Positions 43,748-55,860 of a stretch of DNA of 64,000 nt are shown here, piece after piece (the stretch's first letter is position 1; each line of letters begins with the position of its first letter). The DNA comes from Cladosporium sp. IMV 00045. Taxonomy: Eukaryota > Ascomycota > Dothideomycetes > Cladosporiales > Cladosporiaceae. Below the pieces are notes generated by a model that was not told where the DNA came from, ran no database searches, and worked only from the letters and a program-made list of their open reading frames with translations. The stretch covers positions 1,244 to 65,243 of the forward strand of contig MSJI02000717.1 in NCBI GenBank assembly GCA_001931905.2, written 5' to 3'. Position numbers and translations under genes: made by a program.

Positions 43748-45977
43748 TCAATCTCCCAGCGACTTCTTCTCCACCTGCTCCTGATCCCCCTCATCAACAG
43801 CCTTACCCTTCTCAGCAGAGATGATAGCCACATGACCATCGTTCTCCTCTTCACCTAGCAGAGCAAGAAGTCCGATCTCCCTCTCAATACTGTGCTTGAG
43901 CTCTGCATCCCTCCTGGCAAAAGTCGCCTCTCCACTGCCAAACAGCTCATCCATCTCTTCCAGCGTTTTGCCTTTGGTCTCTGGGACGAGGAAGTATACC
44001 CAAATCGCGGCGATGGTGGTGATGCATCCGAAGAAGATGAATGCGCCGAAGTTGGACGTCTCCAGGAATGGGGATGTGGAGAGACCGACGGCTGCGGTAC
44101 ATTGTCAGCGGCGTTGCATAGAAGAGAGTGAGGTGTGAAGAAGACACTTACCGAAGTTGTTCAGCCAGTTGAAACTGCCTCCCTGTGATATTCAGTCAGC
44201 TCTGTAACAAGCCAACGAGTTATGAAGTCTTCACTTACCAAACTAACACCCTTCGCACGCATACTCAACGGATAAACCTCACTCACAATGATCCAAGCCA
44301 CCGGACCCCAGGAAAACGCGAAGAAACTGATGAAAACCCAAACGAACACAACGGCAGCCCAACCACCACCCATGTGAGCCTGCCAATCATCTCCGAAAGC
44401 GCCAATGATGCCGGCAACAATGAAGTGGCACGACGCCATGCCCACCGCACCGGCCAGGAGGATCGATTTGCGGCCGAAGTGGTCGACGTACAGCACTGCT
44501 GGGATTGTGAAGAGGAATTCCAGAATGCCTACGACGCCTGTGGCGAGGAGGGCGGTGGTGTTGCCGGCGAGATTGAAGTCTTGGAAGATCAAGGGTGCGT
44601 AGTAGTTGATTGCATTTACCTGAGGGAAGAAAGAGATTGTCAGCACATGCTTGGTCGGGCATTTCGTTGGGGTGCAAAGGGTAAAGACCACGATCAGCCA
44701 TGTACACTTACTCCATTCCCTGGACCATTGTTAGCGGTATCCCATCTCCTTCCGAGTATTGAATTCACTTACATTGTTGAAAAGTCATCGTCAAGCACGC
44801 AACCATCGTCCTCTTAAGCAACGAGCGATTCGTTACCAAAGACTTATACTCATTAATGCCCATCATGAAGTTAGACTTGAAGCTCCCATCCTGATATTGC
44901 GGATACTTCGCAGCGGCGGTCCTCGTCTCGAACTCCTTGAGAGCCTTGATTTCCAGGTACTCGATGCGAACGCCCATGTCTTCTTTGCTTTTGTTGCGCA
45001 GCCGGGCCAAAGTTTCGAGGCATTCTTCTTCGCGGCCGACGTTCATGAGATGGCGGGGAGATTGTGGCATGAAGAAAATCACTGAAAGCGAAGGGGATAA
45101 GTCAGTGGTTTGTCTCAGACATCACATGCGGTCGTAACCTTCGCACTACTTACTGCCGGCTGCGAGAATGATGGCTGGTAGGAGCTGGATGCACATGGGA
45201 ATCAGGAACGCGGCTCTGCTTTGTCCTTCGCCGGTGCCGCCGATGAAGTTCGTCTGGAAAACTGTCAGCCTTGGTGATCACAAGCTCCAGAACCTAATAT
45301 CACTCACTCCATAGCCAATCCAGAAGCTGACCATAATACCAAAAGTAATAGCAAGCTGCTGCACGGCAACCAGCGCACCGCGCACCTCCGGCGGCGCGAG
45401 TTCAGCATTGTACAGAGGAACAATCATACTGAGACTGCCCACACCGAGACCGGTGACGAAACGGCCAGCAAAGACGTAGTCGGCATTCATAGTGCAAGCT
45501 TGAACGATTACGCCAACGACGAAGACGCCTGAAGCGATCACGGCGCAGATGCGGCGTCCGACAGCGTCGGCGAGGTATCCGTTGATAAGGGTGCCGACCC
45601 AGGCTCCGAGTTCCAGAATAGCTGTCAGCATGCCCTGCTGAAGGCCGGTGTGTTCTGCGTAACCGTCTGTCTGTTGTTTGTCAGAAGCTGCAAGACCATT
45701 CATGGATGGACAAAGGAGGACGAACGGCATCGATGAAAGATCTCATGGTCAGGATCTGGGCGAACATTCCCTGGTTGTCTTCGACAGATGCATTAGCTCT
45801 ATCAAGCCTCTCATTTTCCAATAAGAGATACATACATCCATACACCAGACCTCCCAGCGACGCGAAGAGAGCAATGGCACTCGTCTTGCCATTGTGAACG
45901 ATTCCTTTCAACCCGGTTGGGCCAGCGAATTGTTGTCTTTTGGCCGAGAGACCAACTCCAGTACCGACGGGTGCCAT
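43748..45977 (-). CDS. Sugar-porter MFS transporter with nine exons
   Basis: Exons are 45836-45977, 45726-45778, 45308-45670, 45154-45253, 44773-45081, 44712-44719, 44239-44619, 44152-44182 and 43748-44091, giving 576 aa in one frame. Signatures are GGLVYGYNQGMFAQ, GYLADAVGRR, FMPQSPRHLM, QQWNGVNAINYYAP, DHFGRK and VPETKGKTLEEMDELFG. The QQ..GxNxINYYAP block is the sugar-binding helix 7 of hexose-type porters. It is rebuilt only by including an 8-nt micro-exon. The C-terminal cytosolic tail of about 60 residues is acidic. It is likely a plasma-membrane monosaccharide or related proton symporter; the substrate is unknown. It is unrelated in position to the duplicated sugar module. Confidence 0.88.
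44712..44719 (-). other. 8-nt micro-exon
   Basis: GGAATGGA sits between CCAG and GTAAGT. Joining it gives Trp-Asn-Gly between TFQQ and VNAINYY, exactly the conserved porter sequence. The flanking introns are 53 nt (44720-44772) and 92 nt (44620-44711). Confidence 0.8.
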
Positions 45978-47872
45978 GATTGTAATTCAGAGGTAGGCTG
46001 ACTCCTGTAGCTCAGTAAGAGACGAGGGCAAGTTTGGGAGCAGCCAGTGTAGTGAGTCGTCTTATATGAATGCACAATACTTCAAACATCTCAGCCCGAC
46101 ACACTATTGTACACACCCGCAGCACCGCACGACTATCCCCTGCGGCACATTCCTTCGCTCGTAAACACCAAAGTAAGTGGTTAGCGATTCAGCCTGAAGC
46201 CCGTCGCTCACGAAACAAAAGTGAAATCAGTGGGTCAGTATGGAGCACCCGCATGGAGCCCCATGGCGAGCACGCCGGAAGCGTCGGCGTTTGTGGTATC
46301 TTCCCCAGCGAGTTATGAAAGGCAACATAGGGTAAAAGGCATCGTGGTGCCGAAAAAGTGGATCTCGCTTGAGATAAAGCTAGGAGACAAGAGGGCGCAA
46401 GGTTCAAGACGGGAGGGCGAAGGCGAGGCCAAGCAATGCCACGGAAGTCTTGATGACGCGTGGCGTGCGTCTCTCGCATGAGAGAACGAATTGATGCGTT
46501 TTGTTGAAGAACTGATCACCATGTTCAAGGGCAGTAGCTATTGGACACAAATGTGCACGTCTATGGCATATCGCCGGGCTCGACAACAAGCGTCTTCTCC
46601 AGCGGAAATCAGAGAGACTGCGAATGATCGGGCGAAGTGCCTTGACAATCACGGTGCTGCTGAAACTCTTCGGGCATCTTCCAACTCTCGAAGGACTTTG
46701 GTGGGTCACATTCGGCATGTCGCGACGGCTGCAATGGAATGCCCTAAATCGAAGATGTGACATTGTCAGGTGAAGGGCTGAGTCGCAATTAGGCAGATCC
46801 CCGGCAAAAAGGCACGTGGAAGAGACATTTAACCTCACAAACGGTCTTCTTGACACAGGAGCTTGCTAGATTCTCGATGTATCTCATCGTGAATAATGCG
46901 ATGAAGAGTACTGAGTTTGATGCCTTTGTGCGAAGCGTTTTGGAGGAAGTCCTGCGCCGTGTTGTTCAACAACAGGCTGTTTGAACTGGCTTTTCTGTAG
47001 ATCGTCACGACCCTCTTTTGAAAGAGTGTCACGATTGAAAATGAACACATCGATCTCCAACGCATGCTTAAACGGGTCCGAACGCTCATCAGTCTTCGAT
47101 TGATTTCGGTCGTGAACCTCCTTCCGCCTCAAACACTGTCGAGATGAACCCTTGCCTACCAGCACAACTTCCCTTGCCGTTGCGAGCACGACCGTGGGCA
47201 AACCAGCCTCCCAGATCGATGGCACGATCGTTCTGTCGCTTTCAAAGTCTTACCGTCATGGCTCCCATGCACGTCTGCTTCTCTTCACATCTTTGTCCCA
47301 TCCGGAGGTCATCCTTCAAGCCTCTCTAAACTGATGAACAACGAATACCGTCTGACGGGCTCGAGCTGCCCGGTCGCTTGGAAAATCGCACCACCAATTC
47401 CAGCAGTTCTCAAGCTAAATCTTCCGATTGCATCCTGCTCGGCGCAAAATTTTCTAAGGTGTAAAGATCAAAAGTAGGCCGTTCGCGGTCATGGCAATCT
47501 TTTTCACAACAGAAAAGGGAGCAAGGTTACTCGATGGGAGAGCCACATTGTTGCGGTTTCGAGCAAAGACATGAACGAACGAAATATACAAGTTCCGTAA
47601 AGTCAAATGCCAGCGAGCAGTCCCAAAATCATCGACGAGTCTGATCGGCATCGAGATTACAACGTAGAATAAAATTTAGGACAGTGTCTTGTGGAATAAT
47701 TTCCTTTCCCTCCAGTCTTGAAGAACGACTCCAGAGCTGATTCTGGAATACACAGCGACTCAGAGGAATAGGTACAATAGTGAAGAGCGCCCAGAGCTTT
47801 TCTGCCCGTCTATACACCCTGCCCAACAATTTTGTTGTACAGATATACACAAAAGAAAACCCCAACACCACC
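45978..47872. other. Long stretch without a supported gene
   Basis: About 1.9 kb. Short frames on both strands show no domain or splice logic. It contains the transporter promoter at the left and the 3' region of the AIM18-like gene at the right. Confidence 0.35.
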
Positions 47873-49261
47873 CTACGTAACCATAGTCTCCACACTCCCC
47901 ACCGGCCTACTCGCAAAACCAACACACCCCTCGACGACTCCCTTCCTGGCAGGTTCGGAACTGACCTTCGCGCCGGCGAGGTAATTCATCCAAATAAGCC
48001 GTCCAATCCTCTCATCAGCCACAGTCCCCAAGTGCTGAATCTCCTTCGTCTTCTTCTCCGGGTGGGCCTCGAAATAAACATCCAGCGCGCCCTGCTGGTC
48101 GCGCGTGAGCAACATGACGGAACCCTTGGGCGCCTTGCCGCCGGCGAAAGTGCTCATGAAACCGCGCATGGCCTGGCCGAAGTCTTCGGCGTCGTACTGC
48201 GTTTCGGCGCTGGGGTTGAGTTTGCGCGCCTCCTGCCTGGCCTCGGCGGTGCGCTTGTCGATGCCCGTCTTCCAGCCGTCGCGCAGGTGGGCGAAGTCGG
48301 TGTTGCGCGTGGGAGCGATGCGCCAAGCGCTCTTCATGCCGGGGACGTTGAGGAGGTCGGACCAGACTTGCGTGCTGGTTTCGGGGTCGAGGAGTTTGTT
48401 CTTCAGGTCGTCCTTTTCGGAGGGCACGAGCGTAGATGCTTCCGGGTTGACGAGGTGGATGAGCTTGGATTGCAGGCCGCTGATGTCCTGCGTGCGCACG
48501 TACATGCCCACCACGTACACTTGGATGCTGAGGAAGGAGACGCTGCGGATGCCCAGGCCGACGAGAGTGTATTCTTCTTGGTTGGTGATGTTGCCGGGGT
48601 TGACTGGCGAGTTGGCCTGGGCTGCGGTTACAAGGCCGGGGACGGGCGTGGCGGCATTGGGGTCGTCTTGTGTGGAAGCAGGGAGGTAGATGGTACGAGG
48701 GAAATGGGGCACACTGCTGGTGCCTGTCTCAACAAGTTCAATCTCCTCTCCCTGGCCCTGCGCAATAATCCTCTTACCCTCGCCTGCACCGATGATGTGC
48801 ACTTCCTTGCCGTGGAATCGGGCATTGTCCTCCTTAGAAGCATCGAGCTGCAACTTCGCGCTGTCCTTTGCCTTCTCTTTCATCTGATCCATATCATCAA
48901 GGTCGAGGTTGTAAACCACACATCCGAGACCTACAACACTGAACAGCAGACCCATGCCGGCGAAACGCATGCGGCGCAAGTGGTACTGGCGTTTCGCCTC
49001 CCGGGCTTCATAGACCGCTCTCGCGTCAAGAGGATTGTGAGCGGGTGCAGTCGGATGTCTTAAGGTGGCATCATTGTCTGCTGGATTGACGAAGTAGGAG
49101 TCTTGTGTTGGCGCCGCAGTGTATGATCGCTTGGTAGGAGAGCTGTAGCGGGAAGCATGGCGGATCTGAGAGGCGCATAGTCTGGAGGTAGGTGGAGCGC
49201 GTTGAAGCTGTACGAGTCGACTGGAGAGCAGCCGCATGGCAGGGCGATGAGAGACAGACAT
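47873..49261 (-). CDS. AIM18-like mitochondrial chalcone isomerase-fold protein
   Basis: A single exon encodes 462 aa. The N-terminus is rich in Arg/Ser with no acids (residues 1-45), a typical mitochondrial presequence. One membrane helix lies near 97-116 (MGLLFSVVGLGCVVYNL). The C-terminal two thirds is the chalcone-isomerase-like domain of the yeast AIM18/AIM46 family (YTLVGLGIRSVSFLSIQVYV, GWKTGIDKR, TRDQQGALDVYFEAH, LIWMNYLAG). It is anchored in the inner membrane. The biochemical role is unknown; fatty-acid or heme binding has been proposed for relatives. Length and layout match Pezizomycotina orthologues. Confidence 0.85.
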   Translation of the reverse strand: MSVSHRPAMRLLSSRLVQLQRAPPTSRLCASQIRHASRYSSPTKRSYTAAPTQDSYFVNPADNDATLRHPTAPAHNPLDARAVYEAREAKRQYHLRRMRFAGMGLLFSVVGLGCVVYNLDLDDMDQMKEKAKDSAKLQLDASKEDNARFHGKEVHIIGAGEGKRIIAQGQGEEIELVETGTSSVPHFPRTIYLPASTQDDPNAATPVPGLVTAAQANSPVNPGNITNQEEYTLVGLGIRSVSFLSIQVYVVGMYVRTQDISGLQSKLIHLVNPEASTLVPSEKDDLKNKLLDPETSTQVWSDLLNVPGMKSAWRIAPTRNTDFAHLRDGWKTGIDKRTAEARQEARKLNPSAETQYDAEDFGQAMRGFMSTFAGGKAPKGSVMLLTRDQQGALDVYFEAHPEKKTKEIQHLGTVADERIGRLIWMNYLAGAKVSSEPARKGVVEGCVGFASRPVGSVETMVT

Positions 49262-50067
49262 GATTGCGGTGTTTGTGAAGAGAGATGAGTGAGGTGTGAG
49301 AGTTGGAGTTGTTCTTTACCATCAATTGCTGACGTCTTCGGGCAGATGAAGTCAGAGCGTAATCTTGGCACGGGCCAATGGCTTGAACCGATTTGGACCT
49401 CACTCCTGTCAATGCGGATGTTGTTCACGGCCGATTTGATGGTCATTGACGATTAGCAGACTTGATGCATAGGTTCGCTAACCCGGCATTGGACGTTCGT
49501 TGGATCATTTCAATCATTACTGTCGTGACATGGCTGTCAGACGGAGGTCTCTCAGCTGAAAGTTGTGAGTAAATTCGTCCATCAGCACGGAGACCATCAG
49601 AATGCCAATGAGTGTGGGAGCATGGCGAGAGTAATTCTTAAGAATATGCGGCTCTTGGTAGAATTCCATGATGTATTGACAAATAGCACATGAACGCGAT
49701 TGAGAAATCCTTCCATGTGCAAGGGAACAGAGGAATTGCAAACGAAGATCGCCAAGATGGAAAATAAGATTGAAAGAAAATGACAAAATACCAAGACAAC
49801 ATCTATACTCAATGAAACAGTGCAACAAATTGTAATACAGGGGATGAGTAAAGCCAGGCCCAGGGTAAAGGTACACATCGCTCAAGGAAGACCGCGCACT
49901 GCGAACTTCCCAATGAAAACCACCTGAGTAAGCCGTAGCCACTCGGAACCACTTCCACTCATCGACCACTCCTTTTTCTTGATTGTCTGCATTCTCACCG
50001 GCCTGCAGACCTCCATGACACAACTTCCGCCGCATATGAATTGTCAATGCGCTGGGAAAAGATGCGC
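49262..50067. other. Intergenic, no gene seen
   Basis: 806 bp holding the AIM18-like promoter and the 3' untranslated region of the carrier gene. A minus-strand frame running through 49517-50299 has no domain and overlaps the carrier exon and intron. Confidence 0.4.
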
Positions 50068-50595
50068 TTACTTGAAGGCCTTGCCGAACATGAGGAGCTG
50101 GACCTGGTCGTAGATGGACAGGACACCAGCACCGGCAACACCACGGAGGATGTTGGCACCAGCACCCTTGAAGAGAGACTTGACACCCTCCTTGGCGATG
50201 ATCTGGCGGGCGGCGTCGATGGAAGAGTTGTACTTGACGGCCTGTGGGAAGATGATTAGTCTCAATGTCGTGAATTTCGGGGATATTCAAGAATTTCAAA
50301 AACTTACCTCACCAGAAGTCATCATCATGCGGCGACGGATGGTGTCAAGGGGGTAAGAGGCAATACCGGCACCGGTGGTGACGGTCCAGCCGAGGAGGAA
50401 AGAGGCAAGGAAGTTACCCTCGAGGGCGCCAGTGAGGAGGACGGGCTTGATGGAGTCGTACATGCCGAAGTAGAGACCGCGGTAGACGACGATACCAGTG
50501 ACGGAGGGCATGAAACCACGGTAGAGACCGGCAATACCGTCGGAGGCCATGGTCTTCTTGTAGACGTCGAAGAGACCGTTGAACTGACGCTCACC
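50068..50595 (-). CDS. Mitochondrial ADP/ATP carrier, 5' part lost in gap
   Basis: Exons 50308-50595 and 50068-50241 (66-nt intron) encode the last 150 or so residues. [37 protein letters not shown] (the RRRMMM signature unique to ADP/ATP carriers) and [16 protein letters not shown] are all present, ending FGKAFK. It exchanges cytosolic ADP for matrix ATP across the inner membrane. The first half, upstream on the minus strand, should lie beyond 50596, but the 20-N gap there is followed by unrelated AT-rich DNA. The gene is incomplete in this assembly rather than shown to be broken. Confidence 0.93.
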
Positions 50596-50615
50596 NNNNN
50601 NNNNNNNNNNNNNNN
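50596..50615. other. Assembly gap (20 N)
   Basis: Twenty unknown bases of placeholder length. On one side is the interior of an ADP/ATP carrier gene, on the other a RIP-type relic, so the true gap is longer than 20 bases or the join is wrong. Confidence 0.99.
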
Positions 50616-51375
50616 ATCGAGAGACTAAGTATTATTAGGCCCTAGTAGGATAACCTAGCCTCGATACTAAAAGACTCTCGCTCTACGCTACTCTAGACCT
50701 ATAGGGTTAAGTTCTCTAAGGATATAATATATACGGTTTCTAGAAGTAGTTAGTATAAAGCGTTTATAAAACCGTAGCCGTTAAACCGTAGCCGGTAGCC
50801 TCTATTTAGAATAAATTACCTACCTTCTAACTATATTATACTTTAAACGCATAAAGGTATAAAGGTTCCTAGCTTTAAAGCTACTAATGTTATTAGTATC
50901 GAGTTCTTTACTAAGTAACTCGTAGAGCTACGTATCCGCTACTTTAAAGTTACTACGTTTAATACGCTTTTTTAGGCCTATACGCTTTCGTATACGTGCT
51001 AGCCTACGTGCGTTAGTCTTAAAGCCGTCTAGTACTAAGATAGCTACGGTCTCGGCATCCGTAAGGCGAAGATTAGAGTATACGTTTAAGATAATAGCGC
51101 GAAGTTATAGCGAGTCCTTAATAAAAAGGCGAGACGATAGTCCTATCTCTTTTATCTTATATTTAAACGTTCGAACGGTAAGAGGTATACCGGTAGCCTC
51201 TTCGATATAAATACGTATCTAATTATAGGTCTAACTAACGGCTTACTAATCGCGTATCTAATCTACCTACGCGTCGAGATAAATACGTAGGCGGCCTACG
51301 TGCCTTTTTTAGTGTTCTTCTATTACGTAAACGAGGTAATATATGTTCTTAGGGGCTATTACTATTAAAAATAAT
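50616..51375 (-). mobile_element. RIP-mutated transposon relic
   Basis: CpA and TpG are almost absent and TpA is abundant, while CpG is kept: the classic RIP product. Read on the minus strand, about 50800-51270 still gives a long protein-like run (for example TGIPLTVRTFKYKIKEIGLS and LRLTDAETVAILVLDGF) interrupted by TAA/TAG. That would fit CAA/CAG-to-TAA/TAG changes. The basic, helical character suggests a transposon DNA-binding or transposase region, but I cannot name the family. Confidence 0.55.
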
Positions 51376-52167
51376 GGAATATAGTGTGTTTTAATATAAA
51401 TAAGCCTAAATTTGGATTTTGGCACTATGGTAAAAATCAGGAAATCTGTAATTTTGGCACTTTTGTATATATGGCCGACCCTTTACAGGCAGGTGGGAGA
51501 CAGCTTCAACGATCATTTCAATTCAGATGGAACAGTTCACAGCTCGCCGGCTTAGCATCCACGAACTGTATGCTCTGGCGTAAGGTATTGATGAAGGTAT
51601 TCGACTAATGGCAATCTGACTGCCCACACTGCTGTCCACGCTGGAGTTGTTAGGATGCTCGTCACAGAATTCTTGCCATCAATGCCTTTAGTTCAAGACA
51701 CATACGAACCAAGTAATTGTCACACTTCTACTGGTGAATCTGTTGGTAGAAGTGGTGCGCTTTTGATGGCTGACCATTCGAGGCCCGGATTACATCGTAG
51801 CACGGTGTGGCTGGTAGAAGTGGTGACTCCGGCCACAATGGTACAGATGCGGGGGCCGGCCCACTATTCACAACAGAGCAGACGCCTTTGAACTGCTCAT
51901 CCGGCTCGTACCTATTCGTGGTTCTTGATGAAATCTGTTAATCCGTACAGCTCGATCACTCGCGATGAAGATTATGCACCGGTGAAGTGTTCTGAATTGT
52001 GTTAAGTCTAAGCTACACACAAGTGGGATCTTTCAGTGATCCCCATAGCCAGTCTCCCAAAAATTCCAGGCCTGATCTGAATGCGCTGTTCGTGCCCTGA
52101 TTGACCGTCATCGTCCTCCCGGCCGGAAACAGAAGTGGCGTCAGTACTGTGACCGGGAAGACTTTCA
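51376..52167. other. Intergenic after the relic
   Basis: About 800 bp returning to normal composition. GATTTTGGCACTATGG (51416-51431) is echoed by AATTTTGGCACTTTTG (about 51452). No gene seen. Confidence 0.35.
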
Positions 52168-52993
52168 TCAAGACGACCAAATGCGGAGAGATTTGAATCT
52201 GATATCGCGTGATGCGTCCTGCTCGTTTCTTAGCCAGTAGCTGACCTCTGTCGGTGTGATACCAGCCCCATCCACTTCTCTGATCGCCTGCGGAAGCGGC
52301 AACAACACGATGGTCCCTTTGACTAAGCTCATGCAAAGCCTTTGGCAATTGGTGCATGTCCGGCAGGCGAACATGCCTGGAAGTTCTGCGGTCCATGCGC
52401 TGTTGCCGGATCCTCTTAGCCATTGGTAGACGCAGGCTCTGTCGGTGTCTTTGCTCGTGGATCCTTCCTCGGAGAACTTGTTCAGGCGGTCATGGCTCGG
52501 GAGCGAGGCCAGCATGTTCTCCAGTTCCGAGCGGAGTGTCTGCAATAAGTTGGCTGGCAGCTCGCAACCATCGGTAAAACATCCATCGGCAGCGAAAACA
52601 AAGCTTGGAAGCCGTGGGTTCAATTGAAGAGGAGTGAGCTTTGCTTGGACTGATTGCAGTCTATGCAATAGCCATCTAGAGAATTGTTAGTCCAGTGCGG
52701 AACCAAGAACTTCATTCAAATACTGACGGTTGAAAAGGCGTGGGACTTTCGCCCACACCGGAAGGAGTCTGTTGTTGTGACTGGATTTGTGAAGTCGCAA
52801 TCTGACGCTCGCTCCGCAGATCGTGTATAATGTCTTTCAGACGTGCGTTCTCAGCGAGAGCATCATCCAGAGCTTTGCGGTCTGCAGCTGATGCCTCACG
52901 TTGCTCCTGGATAGTTGCATTGACACTCTCTCGAAGCTCTCTCCACCGGATTTCTAAGCCCTGACGGGGAGCTGTTGGTTCCGAAGTGGCCAT
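52168..52993 (-). CDS. Hypothetical protein with N-terminal coiled coil, 257 aa
   Basis: Exons 52728-52993 and 52168-52675, joined by a 52-nt intron (GTCAGT...CTAG), give 257 aa. Residues 15-70 form a charged coiled coil (LRESVNATIQEQREASAADR), followed by a Gln/Ser/Pro linker. The C-terminal half has eight or so scattered cysteines, including CRTCTNCQRLC, and no membrane segment. I do not recognise the family. The CxxCxxC cluster could bind metal, but this is only a guess. Confidence 0.5.
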
Positions 52994-55709
52994 GTTCTAT
53001 CAACACCTCACGGTATTGAGCTAAGATGATACTGTAGCATGTCAGAAATCAGGCTGTCGTGCTGTCTTTGCGAGGTACTAACATTTCTCTTGAACTTACG
53101 TCGCAGAGGAAAGCAAGGAGGGCGAACTTGTATAGGCGTCTGCTTTGCGGCACGATGTTCTGTGGGAACGGTCAATAAAAGTCAAGGCCAGAACACCTGT
53201 CAATGGTAGGATGCCTACTCACCTGTGGCTGGTCACAGGATGACCCCTGAGAGAAGTAGAAAGAGTTTGGTGTATGTGACGGAGAGAAGTGTGGTCAGGC
53301 CTCGGACTTTGAGTAAAACTTTGGACGTGATGCAGTCACGTGGACTCGCGCGGCCACTCGCTCCTGCCTAAGGTAGGTAGCTACCGGTGAGCACCATCCG
53401 TGGCATTCAAAGCACGTCGCTCGACACCAAGCTACACGGCTGTGAGATTTGCCACTTGACTCACCGCTCGCTGCTCGCCCATCAACGCACGAGGTAGGGC
53501 TGCGCGAGTCTGGGACTCCGTCGAGGCACGCTGATAAGAGAACAATATCATCTCAAACCTCCATTCTGCTTGCACCACCGTACATCTCCTGATCGTGTCA
53601 GCTGCCTTAGCGATTCAACCATCACGTCGAACAATCAAGCCGGCCTCCCTGGCGAGCTCATATCGCTGATCGCCAATCGCCTGAAACGCAATACAAACTT
53701 CTTTTCTCTCGGGCCTCCGTTCCTCAGCAAAAATTCCCGGCAAGCGTTTCAACCAAAAACAAGTCCCCGCCGAGCTTAACGTGGACTCGAAATCCACAGA
53801 AGCTGAGACGGATTCTGAAGCCTCGGAGGAGGATTCTGCTGAACATCGAGGGTGGCAGAAGAGACTGAAAGGCGTTCGAAGCCTCCTGTCTGGATGACGG
53901 AAGAAGGAGGGTTCAAGATGGAATGGCATCAAGGATCTCCAGGTCCCGGAGGAGACGGTCACAATTCCAGATCAGAGACCATGCAACCGCCCGACCCTGA
54001 TGCAACTCCGAATTCCAACCACACCGCCCACGCCACACCGCCCACAGACACCGAGCCCACCTAAGTCGTATCTCAAGCGAGACACAATTGATTGGAGACA
54101 AGAGGGGGGCGACCGACCGCCGCAGACAAACACTGCTTGCGAAGACGCCTGAAGGGGATGCAGACGCAACCACCGTGGGGAGAGACAAGAGCCAGACGCT
54201 TTGCACTAGGACATTCGAAGAGACATTACCCAGCCGTTCGAAGACGTCAGTCCTGACCACGAGCACTCCGATATTGATGGGCATTCAACGATCAACACTG
54301 AGACGACAGAGCGTTCAACAGCGCGCACTGACATGATTGCCGCTGCCTGCAGTGAAGACAAACTCTGCGTGGACTGCTGTGTACGAGGCTGGGCAGCTAG
54401 GCTCCTCGCTGCTTAAGTCGGTCCTGCTTCCAGCGCTTGAAGCGCGTGGCAAACGCAATGCCGTCGCCCAACGCTGCACCCGCGCTGCCATCAGATCTTC
54501 CAGAAACGGCCCGAGTTCTGTAGACAGTGAGACATCCAAGTTGTCGAGTGCCGGGATGTACGAGATCCAGCAGAAGGCAGGGAGGCATCCTGGGACAGCA
54601 AGTGCAGTAGCTGAAATTTCAGAAACTAACGCAAATTCAGTCACTCATTTCAATGCATAAGCCTTTTGCTCCTGATCTCTCGAAGGTCAGACCAATGCAA
54701 ATGCAGCTAGAGCTGCTGCCTGCACATCAAATTGCGCTTGAAGACCCTCATCCTTTAGATGAAACGACATTGTCACCGTTGTCTCTCACCTGTGTCGGCT
54801 GCCAAACGCAAGGCCAAGATCAAGTCCAACCAAGCAGTGACAGGTTCATCATAGCACCAGACTTGCCGAAAGAGACGAAGCTGGCAACCAAAGTCCCGCT
54901 GTTCTTTCTGGCCATCGCGAACAGCTGGGTTCTGACCTGACGCAAACGGAATGACATCTGTAACGAATACTTCGCCTCGGCCGAATGTGTGTTCTGTATT
55001 ATGCCTTGACTTGCCGCCTCTCCTTGATGTTGAAGTTCCTTCCATAAGCGCTTGCCAGCATCAAAGTGGTAACGATTGTCCCTACAAGCCCGCTTACCTC
55101 CATCTTGCGGTGCAATGACAACTTGTCGTCTCGGTGTAGCCGTCGGGGGTGTCTCTTGAGATATCTTGATTGATCGGACGTTCCAATGTCCGGCGGATCC
55201 GGCTACCATTAACAGCGCAAAATGACGTCCAGGGAAACGCGAAGTATCCCTGCTAGATCATGAAGAGGCCGAAACGACAACCGGGCAGTAGCTCAGTGGG
55301 TGACGAAGGCGCGAACACCCTTTCGATGGCAGAGGTGCTGACGCGATGACATATATTGCGCGCGACTTATTAGAGACGCAGCGGTTGTATCTACATCCAC
55401 CATGAACAGTACCTTGCTGAAAAGCGCGGGCATCAAGTCTCGCACGGACAGTCATGCAAAGTCAATCAGTGGAAACGCCCCATCAGTCATACGAGAAACG
55501 AGTCAAACGCCTGACCGTCAGGTCACCATCTCGCCACCACAAGATTTGGACATCTGACAGATCGAATTGCTCAAGCAAATTATGTCGTTCAGCAGCAGCT
55601 ACAAGGAAAATGGTGAGATCGCAAGGCACCGCGAGTGACATCTCAGCCCTACACGCGCATCTAGCTGTCTCGCTTGAGGGCTGCCTGCTCTTTGAGACAA
55701 CCGCCCCCA
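52994..55709. other. Long stretch without a supported gene
   Basis: About 2.7 kb. A plus-strand stretch near 53630-53780 reads GLPGELISLIANRLKR, reminiscent of an F-box start, but its frame stops after about 45 residues and no gene model could be built. The rest shows only short frames. The left edge of duplication copy 2 begins at about 55710. Confidence 0.35.
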
Positions 55710-55860
55710 TCGCTTCAATTCAGATCTTCGAGAGAGATTCGAGTCTGGCCGACTTTACGAGAATGAAGACATTATATTTCAATTAATATCTAGAAGAACC
55801 TCGTGAGATCCGCAGGACAGTGGGGTATGAATTACGAAAGTTCAGAGGAAAAGAAAAGGA

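Noticed and set aside
46005..46050. Another A-box-like sequence (TGTAGCTCAGTAAGAG)
   Set aside because: No B box or cloverleaf can be formed.
47780..49063. 427-residue plus-strand frame opposite the AIM18-like gene
   Set aside because: Antisense to a well-supported gene; no recognisable domain.
53630..53780. Possible F-box exon (LPGELISLIANRL)
   Set aside because: Very short, with no supporting splice structure or downstream domain.
55275..55350. tRNA-like A box (GGGCAGTAGCTCAGTGGGTG)
   Set aside because: No matching B box, anticodon stem or acceptor pairing follows.
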